A DNA stretch of 64,000 nucleotides, taken from positions 124,001 through 188,000 of the forward strand of contig JAEUIC010000018.1 in assembly GCA_016795285.1 (NCBI GenBank), given 5' to 3'. The position numbers were made by a program, and so were the translations under genes. Below, one piece after another: positions 8,112-17,625 of this stretch; position 1 is the stretch's first letter, and each line of letters opens with the position of its first letter. The notes beneath the pieces are model-generated. The model worked only from the letters and a program-made list of their open reading frames with translations. It did not search any database and was not told the origin of the DNA. This DNA comes from Planctomycetota bacterium (GTDB taxonomy: Bacteria > Planctomycetota > B15-G4 > SIAN01).

Positions 8112-9082
8112 GCGACGGGCTGGTCTTCGTGCTGGGAGCGCCGCGCAGCGGCACCACGCTGCTGCGTGCGCAGCTCAATCGCCACTCGCGCATCGGGCTC
8201 TGCGACGAGACCTTCTTCTTCTACTGGGTGGCGGAGCGCCAGCACGTCTTCGGCGACCTCGCCGATCCGGCGCGCCGCGCGCGCGCCATCGACCGCTTCC
8301 TCGCCACCCGCCGCATCGAGCGGCTCGGGCTCGATCGCGCGGCGCTGGCGGCGCGGCTGCAGCAGGAGGCGACGTCGTACCCCGCCTTCTTCGCGGCGCT
8401 GCTCGCCTTCTACGCCGCGGCGCACGGCAAGCGGATCGGCGGCGAGAAGACGCCGCAGCACGCGCTGCACGCGGCGACGCTGCGTCGCTGGTACCCCGAC
8501 GCGCGGCTGATCCACCTGGTCCGCGACCCGCGCGACGTGGTCGCCTCGCTGAAGCGGATGCCGTGGGGGAGCGGCGCGGCGATCAGCGACGCCAAGCTCT
8601 GGCGCGACTGCGTCGAGGGGGCGGAGGCGCTCTCCGCCGATCCGCTCTTCTGCCGGGTGCGCTACGAGTCGCTGGTGGCCGATCCGGCCGGCGAGCTCGC
8701 GCGCCTCTGCCGCTTCCTCGCGCTCGACTTCGAGCCGGCGATGCTGCAGGGCGACGCGAAGAAGAGCGATCGCTGGTGGTTCGACCGCGCGCAGGGGGCG
8801 CTCGAGAAGACGCGCGTCGAGCGCTGGCGCAGCGAGCTCTCCGCGGACGAGATCGCGGTGGTGGAGCGGGTCGCCGATCGCCATCTCGCCGCGCACGGCT
8901 ACGTCGCCGCCGGTCCGCCGGCGAACGAGGCGCAGTGGCGCGCGGCGCAATGGCAGGCGCGGCGAGCGGCGCTGCGGCGCCGCGTGCGCCATCTGCCGGC
9001 GACCTTCTGGCGCCTCGTGCGGCCCGACCTCCTGGCGCGCGAGGAGCGGGCGATCGACGGTCCAGCCGATCCGGCGGAGTGA
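8108..9082 (+). CDS. PAPS-dependent sulfotransferase
   Basis: A 324-residue protein starting at GTG that overlaps the flippase stop (GTGA). The 5'-phosphosulfate-binding loop is APRSGTTLL at residues 11-19, and the 3'-phosphate-binding segment is HLVRDPRDVVASL. Later conserved RYESLVADP and LCRFLALDFEP match the Sulfotransfer family. It would transfer sulfate from PAPS to a hydroxyl, most likely a sugar of the glycan handled by this operon (inference). PAPS could come from the Sat and CysC enzymes encoded at 18315-20083. It is the last gene of the plus-strand operon and is followed by a hairpin at 9125-9154. Confidence 0.85.
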   Translation: MSDGLVFVLGAPRSGTTLLRAQLNRHSRIGLCDETFFFYWVAERQHVFGDLADPARRARAIDRFLATRRIERLGLDRAALAARLQQEATSYPAFFAALLAFYAAAHGKRIGGEKTPQHALHAATLRRWYPDARLIHLVRDPRDVVASLKRMPWGSGAAISDAKLWRDCVEGAEALSADPLFCRVRYESLVADPAGELARLCRFLALDFEPAMLQGDAKKSDRWWFDRAQGALEKTRVERWRSELSADEIAVVERVADRHLAAHGYVAAGPPANEAQWRAAQWQARRAALRRRVRHLPATFWRLVRPDLLAREERAIDGPADPAE

Positions 9083-9124
9083 GCGGCGCAGCGGCGGGGC
9101 ACGCCGCGGGCCGCGCGACGCAAA

Positions 9125-9154
9125 GGGCCCGCGCAGCTCTCGCCGCACGGGCCC
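9125..9154. terminator. Candidate bidirectional terminator hairpin
   Basis: GGGCCCG at 9125-9131 pairs with CGGGCCC at 9148-9154. It lies between the convergent sulfotransferase and DUF2911 genes, 43 nt after the former's stop. A strong T-tract is missing, as is common at this GC content. Confidence 0.5.
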
Positions 9155-9226
9155 CCGGTTTCCTTCGCGGCCTCGTCCGGTGTCAGGTCCCGGCCGCGCC
9201 GCGGGCGTTGCGATCCGCGCGTTCGC

Positions 9227-10411
9227 TCAGGACGACGACGCCTTCAGCGCGAAGAGCGACTCGTCGAGCCGCAGCAGCGCCTTCTTGGTGCCGAGGCAGA
9301 CCTCGAGGTTCACCGAGTTGCGCGTCTGGAAGAGCTCGCAGGCGAGCTTGCCTGCCGTCGACTCCTCGCACGCCGCGCTGACGCGCAGGTTGTCGGGCCG
9401 CGCGACGCTGTCCTCGAGCGTGATCTCGTTCTTCACGAGCTGCCGCTGCGCGCGCTGGCGGAGCGGGCCGATCTGCGCCTCGGCCTGCGCGCCGAACTGC
9501 TGGACGATCGCCTCGAACTGCTTCAGCGCCTGCTCGGTGGTGATGGTCGACTGCTCCGCCTCCTCGCGCTCCTTGTTGCGCAGCAGCGCGACGATCTCGC
9601 CGCCCTCCTGCATCAGGTAGACGTTCATCGAGCAATCCTCGCCGTCGATCTCGAGGTCGATCGTGCCGGCGATCTGCGGCTTCGAGAGGTCGGCGTCGGC
9701 CGGCAGCGCGCGGTGGTACCAGGTCGACTTCGCGTCGTGGCCGTTCAGCTGCAGCTCGGCGGTGGAGACGGTGACGGCCACCAGCGGCGCGCTCACCCGC
9801 AGCGGCCCGAAGGCGAGCTCGCAGACGGCGGTCTCGCCCGCCGCCTTGAGGTCGATCGTCATCAGGGACGCGATCTCGGGCGCGTCGCCGACGAACTTCG
9901 CCGGGATCTGCTGCGCCGGCTCGTCGCCCATCATGGTGGGCGCCTGGTCGGCGTGCAGCGGCTCGTAGACGAGGAAGCTCCAGGCGTTCTCGCCGGTCGC
10001 GATCAGGTTGAAGCCGTAGCGGCCCGGCTGGACCAGCTTGTCGGCGAAGAAGATCGGACCGCCCTTCACGACGAGGGTCGTGATCTCGTTGCCCATGCCG
10101 CCGGCGCCCATGCGCCACGGCTGTCCCTGCTGCGCGACCTGCGCCATCTGGCCGAGCCGTTCGTCGCTCCAGGTCGGCTGGCCGTGCTCGACGGTGACGG
10201 TCGCGCCGCCGAGCGTCGCGGTCGAGCTGTGGCGCGTCGGGCCCTGCGGCGCGGGGGCGGCGTCCTGACCGGCAGGAGTGGCAGCCGGTGCGCCAGTCGG
10301 AGCGCCAGCGGGCGCAGCGGGAGGCGCAGCGGGCGGCGTCTGGGCCGTCGCCACGTTGGCGAGGGCGACCACGGCGAGGCAGAGAGCACCCTGGAAGAGG
10401 CGTGCAGGCAT
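9227..10411 (-). CDS. Secreted DUF2911-domain protein
   Basis: A 394-residue protein with a signal peptide (LFQGALCLAVVALANVATAQ) followed by a Pro/Ala-rich spacer of about 35 residues. Residues about 60-160 carry the DUF2911 pattern, including PWRMGAGGMGNEITTLVV and the ensuing PGRYGF. The remainder is a second beta-rich region and a helical stretch with a Gln/Glu-rich segment (TTEQALKQFEAIVQQFG). The family is common in Bacteroidota and Planctomycetota, with unknown function. It is transcribed apart from the operon on its left, and downstream on the same strand as the large carboxypeptidase-regulatory gene with a 150-nt gap. The last residues have no anchor, so a periplasmic or extracellular location is expected. 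Confidence 0.7.
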   Translation of the reverse strand: MPARLFQGALCLAVVALANVATAQTPPAAPPAAPAGAPTGAPAATPAGQDAAPAPQGPTRHSSTATLGGATVTVEHGQPTWSDERLGQMAQVAQQGQPWRMGAGGMGNEITTLVVKGGPIFFADKLVQPGRYGFNLIATGENAWSFLVYEPLHADQAPTMMGDEPAQQIPAKFVGDAPEIASLMTIDLKAAGETAVCELAFGPLRVSAPLVAVTVSTAELQLNGHDAKSTWYHRALPADADLSKPQIAGTIDLEIDGEDCSMNVYLMQEGGEIVALLRNKEREEAEQSTITTEQALKQFEAIVQQFGAQAEAQIGPLRQRAQRQLVKNEITLEDSVARPDNLRVSAACEESTAGKLACELFQTRNSVNLEVCLGTKKALLRLDESLFALKASSS

Positions 10412-10561
10412 CGAATCCTCCTTCGAACGAGAGCGTCGGTGGGCGCCGCAGGGGGCAACCGGACGGTTCCGGGGCGCGGCGCACGACGGCGCGGGAGAGT
10501 ACCGAACACGAGGCGGGGCCGCTCAAGTTCCCGGCGCGTGGGCGGCGGGCCGCGCCCGCCG

Positions 10562-13500
10562 TCACTCGATCGAGATCGGCACGCGCAGCTCCGGCTCGCC
10601 CTTCAGCGTGATCGAGTGGTCGATCGGCTTGCCGCGCAGCGAGCCGTGCACGCGGTAGGTGCCCGGGCCGAAGCGGCCGAGGCGGACGACGTCCTGCTGC
10701 CACGGGGCGCTCAGCGCGTCGGCGAGTTCGCCGAGCCCGAAGAGGGTGAGCGGCAGCGGGCCGTCGGGCCCGTCGACGGTCAACGAGAGGGTGGAGAGGT
10801 CGCCGAAGTCGAGGTTGCCGAGCAGCGCGAAGACCTCGGTGCCGCCGATCAGCTCGAGGCGGACGGTGGCGGTCGAACCGGCGACCGCTCGCACGCCGCG
10901 CGCGGCGGCGCTCGCGTAGCCGGGGGCGCGGCCCACCACGTCCCAGCTCCCGTCGGGCACGCCGCTGTACTCGAAGCTGCCGTCGTCGCCCGAGCTGACG
11001 CTCGACCACTCCTCGAGGTAGCGGCCGGTGGCGGGGTTGCGCAGGAAGAGCGAGCCGTTCGCGATCGGCTTGCCGGCGGCGTCGACCAGGGTGCCGGCGA
11101 TGCGCGCGGCGCGCGGCAGCCGGATCACGCCGACGTCGCGCGCGCCGCTCGCCGGCGCTTCGGTGGCGAGCGCCGTGATGGCGTGCTCGCGCGCGGCGGT
11201 CGAGAGGAGGTCGCTGCCGCCGGCGACGACGCGGCAGCGGCCGGGCGGCACGCGCGGCACGGTGAAGCGGCCGGCGGCGTCGGTGCGCGCCGCCATCGTG
11301 CGCCGCATCGCGAGCTCGAGCGGATGGGCGGCGTCGCCGTCGTCGGCGATCGCGAGGTAGACGGCGATGCCGGCGAGCGGCGCGCCGCTCTCGGCGTCGA
11401 CGACGGTGCCGACCAGCGAGCCGGCCGGCACGTCGATCGCCACCTCGCTGGTCGCCCCGTCCTTCAGCAGCACCGGCACCAGCGCGGCGTTCATCTCGCC
11501 GGCCGCGAAGTCGGCGCCGTGCACCTGCACGAAGGCGCGGCCGGCCCGCAGCGACTCGAAGACGAAGGTGCCGTCGGACTCGACGGTGCCGGCCGCGATG
11601 CCGCCGCTGCCGCCCTCGCTGCCGCTGCCGATCACCTGCACCATGGCGCCGGCGTAGGGGCGCCCGCCCGACGTCACCTTGCCGACCAGCCGCGCGGTCC
11701 CCTTCGCGCGCATCCCGAAGTCGACGCGCAGCTCCTCGCCCGCCTTGAGCCGCACGTTCTGCGTCTCGATCTGCCCCTGCATCTCCTTCATGAAGTCGTC
11801 GCCGCCCAAGGCGAGCTCGGCCGGCATGCGGGTCAGCGCGAAGTTGCCGGCGGCGAGCCCCTCGATGCGGTAGGTGCCGCTCGCATCGCTGCGCACCGAC
11901 TGCATCGCCATGCGCGCGAGGTCCTGGCACATGATGCTCGCGCCGGCGACCGGGGCGCCGTCGCTGCCGCGCACGACGCCCCAGATCGTCGCGCCCGCCT
12001 CGAGCTCGACCAGCAGGTCGGCCGACTGCTCGCCCGCCGCGAGCGTCACCGGCGGCAGCGCGCCGTCGACGAAGCCGGCGCAGCGCACCGTGAAGCGATG
12101 GCTGCCGGCCGGCAGGCCGCCGACGCGGAAGCGGCCGTCGGCGTCGCAGCTCGCCTCGGGGCTCTGCAGCATGCGCGACACCATCTGCTGCAGCAGCGCC
12201 TGGTCGGCGCGGTTGCGCTGCAGCGTCGCGCCGGCGAGCGGCCGCCCGCCGTCCGCCGCGACGACGCGTCCGGTGACCACCGCCTCCGCGGCGAGCGAGA
12301 CGATGATCCCGCGCTTGGTCGCCCCCTCTTCGAGGCGCAGCCACTCGCCGCGCCACTCGCCGTGGCCGTCGGCGACCACGCCGAGGCGGAGTTCGCCCGG
12401 CGCGACGCCGGTGAGGCGGAACTTGCCGTTCTCGCTGGCGATGGCGAGGCGCTGCTCCTGCATCCCGGCGAACGCCGAGGCGTCGAACATGCTGGCGCTC
12501 TCCTGCGCGCGCCGTTCGAGGAGCAGGACGTACGCGCGCAGCGGCTTGCCGGTGACGCGCGAGAGGACGATCCCCTCGAGCGCGCCGCGCGTCGCGAGCG
12601 CGAGCTCGACCTCGGTCGCCTCCGCGTCGATGGTGACCTTCGCCTCCTCGTACCCCTTGGCGCGCGCCGCCACCTCGAGCTTCGCGTGGGGAAGTCCGGT
12701 CAGCGTGAAGCGCCCCTCCGCGTCCGCTTCGGCGAAGCGGCGGCCGGCGCCGGTCGCCGCCTTCATCACGTTGGCGAGCGAGGTCGGCTCCGTCGCGGAG
12801 ACGTGGGCGCCGGCGATCGGCGTGCCGTCCTTCGCGGCGACGCGCCCGCGCAGCTCGCGGCCGTGCGTTAGCAGGAGGGTTGCGGTGAGCTCCTGACTGT
12901 CGGGAGCGACCACCACGTCGGCGCGCGCTTCGACGAAGGGCGCCACGTCGACGCGCGCGCGGTAGCGGCCGGGCGCGAGCCCGCTGAAGGTCGCCTGTCC
13001 GGCGCGGTCGGTGCGGCGGCGCGTGCCGCGCATCGCGTCGTTGCCGGCGCTGAGTTCGTCGAGCTTGAGGTCGCTCGGGTCGAGGCGGCAGGTCGCGTCG
13101 GGATAGGGGGCGCCGTCGGGGCCCTGCAGCGTCACGACGAGGCGCGCGCCGCGCAGCAGGCGCAGCTCGACGGTGGTCGGTGCGCCCGGCGCGGCCAGCA
13201 CCTTCTGCGTCGCCGACGGCGCGTAGCCGCGCGCGCGCGCGCTGAGCTGCAGCTCGAGGCCCGGCTCGATGCCGTCGAGGGCGAAGCGGCCGTCGCCGTC
13301 AGTGATCGCCTCGGCGGGGGTGCGCACCTCCATGCCGGCCGCCGCGAAGATCGCGAACGGGTCGAAGCGGGTGGCGGCGAGGACGCGGGCGCCGGCGATC
13401 GGTGCGCCCGCTCCGTCGATCACGCGACCGCGCACCGCGGCGCCGTCGACGAGGAGGAGCTCGATCGGACCGGGGGCTGCCTCCTTCGCGAGATCGACGA

Positions 13501-14116
13501 CGCGCGGCTCGGCGCAGCGGCCGAGATCGGCGACCGCGTCGATCGTGACGCGGCGCGTCTCGCCGAGGCGCAGCTCGAAGGTGCCGTCGGCGGCGCAGAT
13601 CGCTTCGGCGACGGTCGAGGGGGTGGGCGGCGCGGCGGCGTCGGGATCGTCGCCCAACTCCTCCGGAACGGCGTCGGCCGCGTCGTCTTGGCGCGGCCAC
13701 GGCAGCTCGCCGCTGCCGCCGAGGTCGTGCTCGCTGGCGGGCGGGGCGCTCCGCGTGCGGGCGCGCGCGAGCTCCTCGGCCACCACTTGGCGCGTTAGCG
13801 GGGCGTCGCCGCGATGGGCGCGCACCCGAGCGCCGGCGGCGGCGCGGCCGTCGGCCGCCCAGGCGACCTTGCCGCGCAGGACGTGGCGCGCCGGCTCGAG
13901 TTCCCCGCTCGCGATGGGGGGCGCGGTCGCTTCGCGCTGCGCGGCGGGATCGGCGAGCGCAGCGGCCGGCAGCTCGCTCGTCCCGTCGCCGTTCGCCTGG
14001 CTCGTCGCCGCTTCGTTCGGCGCACCGACGCGCGGCGGCGGGGCGCGGCCGTTCCACCAGACCACTCCCACGACGAGCAGGGCGACGCACAGGAGCACGG
14101 GGAAGGCACGCTTCAT
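10562..14116 (-). CDS. Large membrane-anchored protein with serial carboxypeptidase-regulatory-like domains
   Basis: A 1184-residue protein. The start is placed at the ATG of MKRAFPVLLC because GGAG precedes it and a single N-terminal hydrophobic segment (VLLCVALLVVGVVWW) follows directly; a longer frame to 14158 lacks support. After the anchor comes a Pro/Ala/Asp-rich linker, then about nine repeats of an Ig-like beta sandwich. The recurring pattern is G-x-V-x4-G-x-P-x-A-G-A-x-V followed by a D-G-x-F/Y-x-L/I-x-G-L/V-x-x-G box. This is the CarboxypepD_reg / PEGA-like fold seen in Planctomycetota and Bacteroidota surface proteins. It probably makes an extended rod at the cell surface. No enzyme motif was found. 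It is divergent from the phosphodiesterase gene at 14429. Confidence 0.8.
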   Translation of the reverse strand: MKRAFPVLLCVALLVVGVVWWNGRAPPPRVGAPNEAATSQANGDGTSELPAAALADPAAQREATAPPIASGELEPARHVLRGKVAWAADGRAAAGARVRAHRGDAPLTRQVVAEELARARTRSAPPASEHDLGGSGELPWPRQDDAADAVPEELGDDPDAAAPPTPSTVAEAICAADGTFELRLGETRRVTIDAVADLGRCAEPRVVDLAKEAAPGPIELLLVDGAAVRGRVIDGAGAPIAGARVLAATRFDPFAIFAAAGMEVRTPAEAITDGDGRFALDGIEPGLELQLSARARGYAPSATQKVLAAPGAPTTVELRLLRGARLVVTLQGPDGAPYPDATCRLDPSDLKLDELSAGNDAMRGTRRRTDRAGQATFSGLAPGRYRARVDVAPFVEARADVVVAPDSQELTATLLLTHGRELRGRVAAKDGTPIAGAHVSATEPTSLANVMKAATGAGRRFAEADAEGRFTLTGLPHAKLEVAARAKGYEEAKVTIDAEATEVELALATRGALEGIVLSRVTGKPLRAYVLLLERRAQESASMFDASAFAGMQEQRLAIASENGKFRLTGVAPGELRLGVVADGHGEWRGEWLRLEEGATKRGIIVSLAAEAVVTGRVVAADGGRPLAGATLQRNRADQALLQQMVSRMLQSPEASCDADGRFRVGGLPAGSHRFTVRCAGFVDGALPPVTLAAGEQSADLLVELEAGATIWGVVRGSDGAPVAGASIMCQDLARMAMQSVRSDASGTYRIEGLAAGNFALTRMPAELALGGDDFMKEMQGQIETQNVRLKAGEELRVDFGMRAKGTARLVGKVTSGGRPYAGAMVQVIGSGSEGGSGGIAAGTVESDGTFVFESLRAGRAFVQVHGADFAAGEMNAALVPVLLKDGATSEVAIDVPAGSLVGTVVDAESGAPLAGIAVYLAIADDGDAAHPLELAMRRTMAARTDAAGRFTVPRVPPGRCRVVAGGSDLLSTAAREHAITALATEAPASGARDVGVIRLPRAARIAGTLVDAAGKPIANGSLFLRNPATGRYLEEWSSVSSGDDGSFEYSGVPDGSWDVVGRAPGYASAAARGVRAVAGSTATVRLELIGGTEVFALLGNLDFGDLSTLSLTVDGPDGPLPLTLFGLGELADALSAPWQQDVVRLGRFGPGTYRVHGSLRGKPIDHSITLKGEPELRVPISIE

Positions 14117-14428
14117 CGGCTTCGCTCCGGACCGGAAAGGTGAGCCGAGAGCAAACAAGGGGCCCCGAGCTCCGTCTCATGCGCGACCCGGCGGAGGTGG
14201 GCGACGGAACGGTTGCGCGCGACCCCGAGCTGCCGCTGGTGTGCCGAATCGACTCAGCGCCGTCGGTCGAAGCCTTCGAACGTTCCGTGCGGCGCTCTCC
14301 GTTCGTTTCGCGCGGGCCGCGCTTTACTCTCCGCACCGTTCCGAACGAAACAGCAACGATCGCGGTCGCCCCGGTGGCCGCTCGCCCGACGAACCCCGGC
14401 TCCCCGGCCGGCGCAGGAGAACGCATCG
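14117..14428. other. Divergent intergenic region (312 nt), no gene found
   Basis: It separates the minus-strand regulatory-domain protein from the plus-strand phosphodiesterase and must hold both promoters. It contains a short self-complementary GAACGTTC near 14278 and a small AT-richer patch (CTTTACTCT, about 14330), but no -35/-10 pair that I would defend. CAGGAGA at 14414-14420 is the ribosome-binding site of the plus gene. Confidence 0.4.
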
Positions 14429-16888
14429 ATGAGGACCGCTCGCTGGATCGCCACCTCCCTCGCCGCCCTGGCGCTGCTCGCGACGGCCGCCGTCGCCATG
14501 CGGCCGCGCGGCGCTACCGCCGAGCCGAGCGTCCTCGCCGCCGCACCGCTCTCCGCGGTCGCCGCCACCGGCAGCGAGCGCGCGCTCGCGCCGGCCGGCT
14601 CGCGGGTCGTGCTGCTCGGCTTCGACGGCGCGTCGCACCACCTCGCGGAGCAGTTCATCGGCGAGGGGCGCATGCCGTGGGCGAAGAAGCTGATGGAGCA
14701 GGGGGCGTTCCTGCCGCTCGGCTCGGCGAACCCCTCGGAGTCGCCGGTCGCGTGGGCGTCGGTCAACTCGGGGCAGAACCCGGGCAAGACCAACATCTTC
14801 GGCTTCATCCGCCGCACCTTCCGCTGGTCCGACCTCACCGATGAGAAGGGGCAGCCGAAGGTGGTCGGCAGCGTGATCCCGACCATCGGCTACAGCCGCA
14901 ACGCCGACCTCGACTTCCGCGACGGCTTCACCATGCCGTCCCACCAGAACGACCTCGCGGTGAAGAACTTCTGGGACCTGCTCGACGGCGCCGGCCTCTC
15001 GTCGCGCGTGCTGCAGGCGGCGTGCAACTACCCGGCGGTCGGCGGCCCGAACACGAAGCTGCTGGCCGGCCTCTCGGTGCCCGACGTGCGCGGCGGACCG
15101 GGCACCTACCTCGTCTACACCAACAGCGAATGGGAGTTCAACCGCTCGACCGGCAACGGCGGGCAGGTGCTGAAGTACAAGGTCGTCTGCCCGAAGTGCA
15201 AGAACAAGAGCTTCTCGTTCACCAAGGGCTGCTCGAAGTGCGCCGACGGCAACAAGGTCGGCTACTTCGAGACCAAGCTCTCCGGTCCGGAGAACTTCGT
15301 CGAGGCGCAGAAGTGGGAGCGCAAGCTCGACGAGCTGCAGAAGGCGTTCGCCGCCGCGAAGGACGGCTCGCCGGAGAAGCAGCAGCTCACCAAGGACCTG
15401 AACACCGCGAAGAACGACAAGAAGAAGTGGGAGACCGAGAAGGGCAACGCCTCGGTCCCGCTCACCGGACTCGTCGACAAGGCGGCGGGCACGATCGAGT
15501 TCACGCTCGCGGGCCAGACGGTGAAGCTGAAGGAGGGCGAGTGGTCGCCCTACATCCCGGTGACGTTCGACGTCGAGGGGGCGTTCGCCGTCAAGGCGGC
15601 GGCCCACCTGCACGTGTCGCAGTGCAACGCGACCGCCGAGGACGTGAAGTTCTACTTGCCGGCGATCACCGCCGCGGCCGATGCGACGCCGCCCAACATG
15701 CCGATCACCTCGCCGCGCGAGTTCGGCGCCGAGCTGGTGAAGGACGTCGGCTACTTCGACACGATCGGCTGGTCGTGCCAGACGCACGCGTTGAAGGACT
15801 CCGAGATCAACGACCTCTCCTTCATGTCGGCGATCTGGGACACGATCCAGTGGCGCCGCAAGATGCTGGTGGCGCAGCTCGACAAGGATGACTGGCGCAC
15901 GCTCTTCCAGGTGTTCGGCGAGACCGACCGCGTCTGCCACATGATGTACCGCTTCTTCGATCCGAAGCACCCGCAGTACAACGCGGAAGAGGCGGAGAAG
16001 AAGGTGCGCTTCGGCCCGCGCGAGATCGCCGCCAAGGACGCGATCGCTGCGGTCTACGAGGAGCTCGACCAGACGATCGGCATCGTGATGGAGCGGCTCG
16101 AGGCGGGCAAGCTCGGCGACTGCACGCTGATGGTCTGCAGCGACCACGGCTTCAGCTCGTTCCGCGAGGAGGTCGAGCTGAACGCGTGGCTGGTCGACCA
16201 GGGCTTCATGACGCTGAAGACGGAGCCCGACGGCAAGCCGACCAGCAACAAGTCGTTCCTCGGCTACATCGACTGGGCGAAGACCAAGGCCTACTCGGTC
16301 GGGATCGGGACGATCTACCTGAACCTGAAGGGGCGCGAGCCCAACGGCGCGGTCGAGCCGGCCGACTACGACAAGGTGTGCGACGAGCTGATCGCGAAGA
16401 TGCTCGCCTACAAGAACCCGAACGCCGCCTCGACCAACGACCCGCAGGTCTTCAAGGGGGCGTGGAAGCGCAGCGACTACCTCGCCGGCCCGTTCGCCAC
16501 CGACCTGCGCGACGAGAAGGGGCGCTGCACCGAGGGGGCGGCCGACATCCAGGTCGGCTTCAACTTCGGTTACCGCGTCGGCTGGGGCACCGCGATGGGC
16601 GATCGCAGCAAGGACGCGATCGTCTTCCCGAACAAGAACCGCTGGTCGGGCGACCACACCTCGGTCCACCCGTACCTCGTGCGCGGCATCTTCTTCAGCA
16701 GCAAGAAGGTGGCTTCCGGCGCGGCGCCGCACCTGCAGGACCTCGCGCCGACCATCCTCGCGCTGCACGGCGTCGCGGTGCCGGCCGACATGGACGGCCA
16801 CCTGATCCCGCTGCCGGGCCTCGAGGAGCTGGCGAGCAAGCACAAGGGCGGGACCGCCAACCGCGAGGCGCTGATCGCGCCGAAGTGA
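14429..16888 (+). CDS. Exported alkaline-phosphatase-superfamily phosphodiesterase with an inserted zinc ribbon
   Basis: An 819-residue protein with an N-terminal signal segment (WIATSLAALALLATAAVA). The AP-superfamily core is clear: metal-binding LLGFDGASHH, nucleophile block ESPVAWAS (Ser105 as likely nucleophile), TDRVCHMMYRFFDP, CSDHGFSSF and SGDHTSVHPY. It belongs to the type I phosphodiesterase/nucleotide pyrophosphatase branch, not the sulfatases, since no C-x-P-x-R is present. At residues 254-271 it carries CPKC and CSKC, a four-Cys zinc-ribbon knuckle, followed by a Lys/Glu-rich coiled-coil-like stretch; the two paralogues downstream lack this. PGKTNIFGF replaces the PGKHG-type segment of the paralogues. 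The ATG at 14429 is preceded by CAGGAGA. The substrate is unknown. Confidence 0.8.
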   Translation: MRTARWIATSLAALALLATAAVAMRPRGATAEPSVLAAAPLSAVAATGSERALAPAGSRVVLLGFDGASHHLAEQFIGEGRMPWAKKLMEQGAFLPLGSANPSESPVAWASVNSGQNPGKTNIFGFIRRTFRWSDLTDEKGQPKVVGSVIPTIGYSRNADLDFRDGFTMPSHQNDLAVKNFWDLLDGAGLSSRVLQAACNYPAVGGPNTKLLAGLSVPDVRGGPGTYLVYTNSEWEFNRSTGNGGQVLKYKVVCPKCKNKSFSFTKGCSKCADGNKVGYFETKLSGPENFVEAQKWERKLDELQKAFAAAKDGSPEKQQLTKDLNTAKNDKKKWETEKGNASVPLTGLVDKAAGTIEFTLAGQTVKLKEGEWSPYIPVTFDVEGAFAVKAAAHLHVSQCNATAEDVKFYLPAITAAADATPPNMPITSPREFGAELVKDVGYFDTIGWSCQTHALKDSEINDLSFMSAIWDTIQWRRKMLVAQLDKDDWRTLFQVFGETDRVCHMMYRFFDPKHPQYNAEEAEKKVRFGPREIAAKDAIAAVYEELDQTIGIVMERLEAGKLGDCTLMVCSDHGFSSFREEVELNAWLVDQGFMTLKTEPDGKPTSNKSFLGYIDWAKTKAYSVGIGTIYLNLKGREPNGAVEPADYDKVCDELIAKMLAYKNPNAASTNDPQVFKGAWKRSDYLAGPFATDLRDEKGRCTEGAADIQVGFNFGYRVGWGTAMGDRSKDAIVFPNKNRWSGDHTSVHPYLVRGIFFSSKKVASGAAPHLQDLAPTILALHGVAVPADMDGHLIPLPGLEELASKHKGGTANREALIAPK

Positions 16889-16924
16889 GCGGCGACGCCG
16901 CGCGGACCAGACGATGAACGGAGC

Positions 16925-16955
16925 GAGGGCGGCTCGGGGATCCCGGGCCGCCCTC
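16925..16955. terminator. Strong hairpin terminator between convergent genes
   Basis: GAGGGCGGC at 16925-16933 pairs with GCCGCCCTC at 16947-16955. An inner CGGG/CCCG pairing makes a nearly continuous 13-bp stem with a 3-nt loop and one mismatch. It is placed between the phosphodiesterase stop and the converging lipoprotein gene. The following bases are GT-rich rather than a pure T-tract. Confidence 0.75.
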
Positions 16956-17037
16956 GTCGTTCGTGCGGTGTCGTGGCCGGTTCGCGCGCGCGCCGGTGCG
17001 TGGCCGCCTCGGCGTCAGCGCGCTCGGCGCGGGGCGA

Positions 17038-17625
17038 TCACTGGTCGCCGCCCGCCTCCTCCTCGTCCTCGCCCTCGGCGCCGAGGTAGCCGAGCGCCTT
17101 CAGCTGATCGAGCGCGCCCGTGTCGCCCGCTTCCATGAACTTCTGCTCGCAGAACTTGGCGACCCGCTTCAGCTTCTTCATCACGGCGGCGTCGGTGCCG
17201 AACTTCTTCTTCGCCACTTCGAGCAGCTCGAGCGCGACCTTCGGATGGTCCGCTTCGGCGAGCGCGATGCCGAGCGACGCGAACTGCCCGTCCGTCAGCG
17301 CCACGGTCGACGCCGCCATCTGCTTCACGGCAGCGATCCCGGCGTCGTCGCCGTTGCCGCGCGAGGCGGCGGTGATCTTGTCGCTCCAGGCCAGCGCCTG
17401 CTCGTCGGCGGTCGCCTTCGGGTCGGCCAGCACCGCGTCGAGCGCGACGAGGGCCGCCTTCCAATCCTCCTTGCCGGCCGCCGCGGTGGCGTCGTCGAGG
17501 AGCTGGCTCGCCGACTTGCCGGCGGTGGGCGCCGGGTTCGAGCCGCCGGAGCCGCCGGCCGGGTCGTTGCCGCAGGCGGCGAGGGAGAGGGCGAGGAGGG
17601 AGGCGAGCAGGTGCGAGGAACGCAT
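17038..17625 (-). CDS. Small lipoprotein of unknown function with a C-terminal LGY motif
   Basis: A 195-residue protein with a lipoprotein signal (SLAACGND; Cys at about residue 18), a Gly/Ser/Pro spacer, and then a helical body that looks like degenerate TPR helices (ALVALDAVLADPKATADEQALAW; ALAEADHPKVALELLEVAKK). The C-terminus reads DQLKALGYLG followed by an acidic tail. The LGYL element recurs in the two small RHH-like proteins and the sulfatase-like protein of this window. It should be attached to a membrane facing the periplasm. No function is recognised. It is divergent from the RHH-sat-cysC genes, with 334 nt between. Confidence 0.65.
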   Translation of the reverse strand: MRSSHLLASLLALSLAACGNDPAGGSGGSNPAPTAGKSASQLLDDATAAAGKEDWKAALVALDAVLADPKATADEQALAWSDKITAASRGNGDDAGIAAVKQMAASTVALTDGQFASLGIALAEADHPKVALELLEVAKKKFGTDAAVMKKLKRVAKFCEQKFMEAGDTGALDQLKALGYLGAEGEDEEEAGGDQ

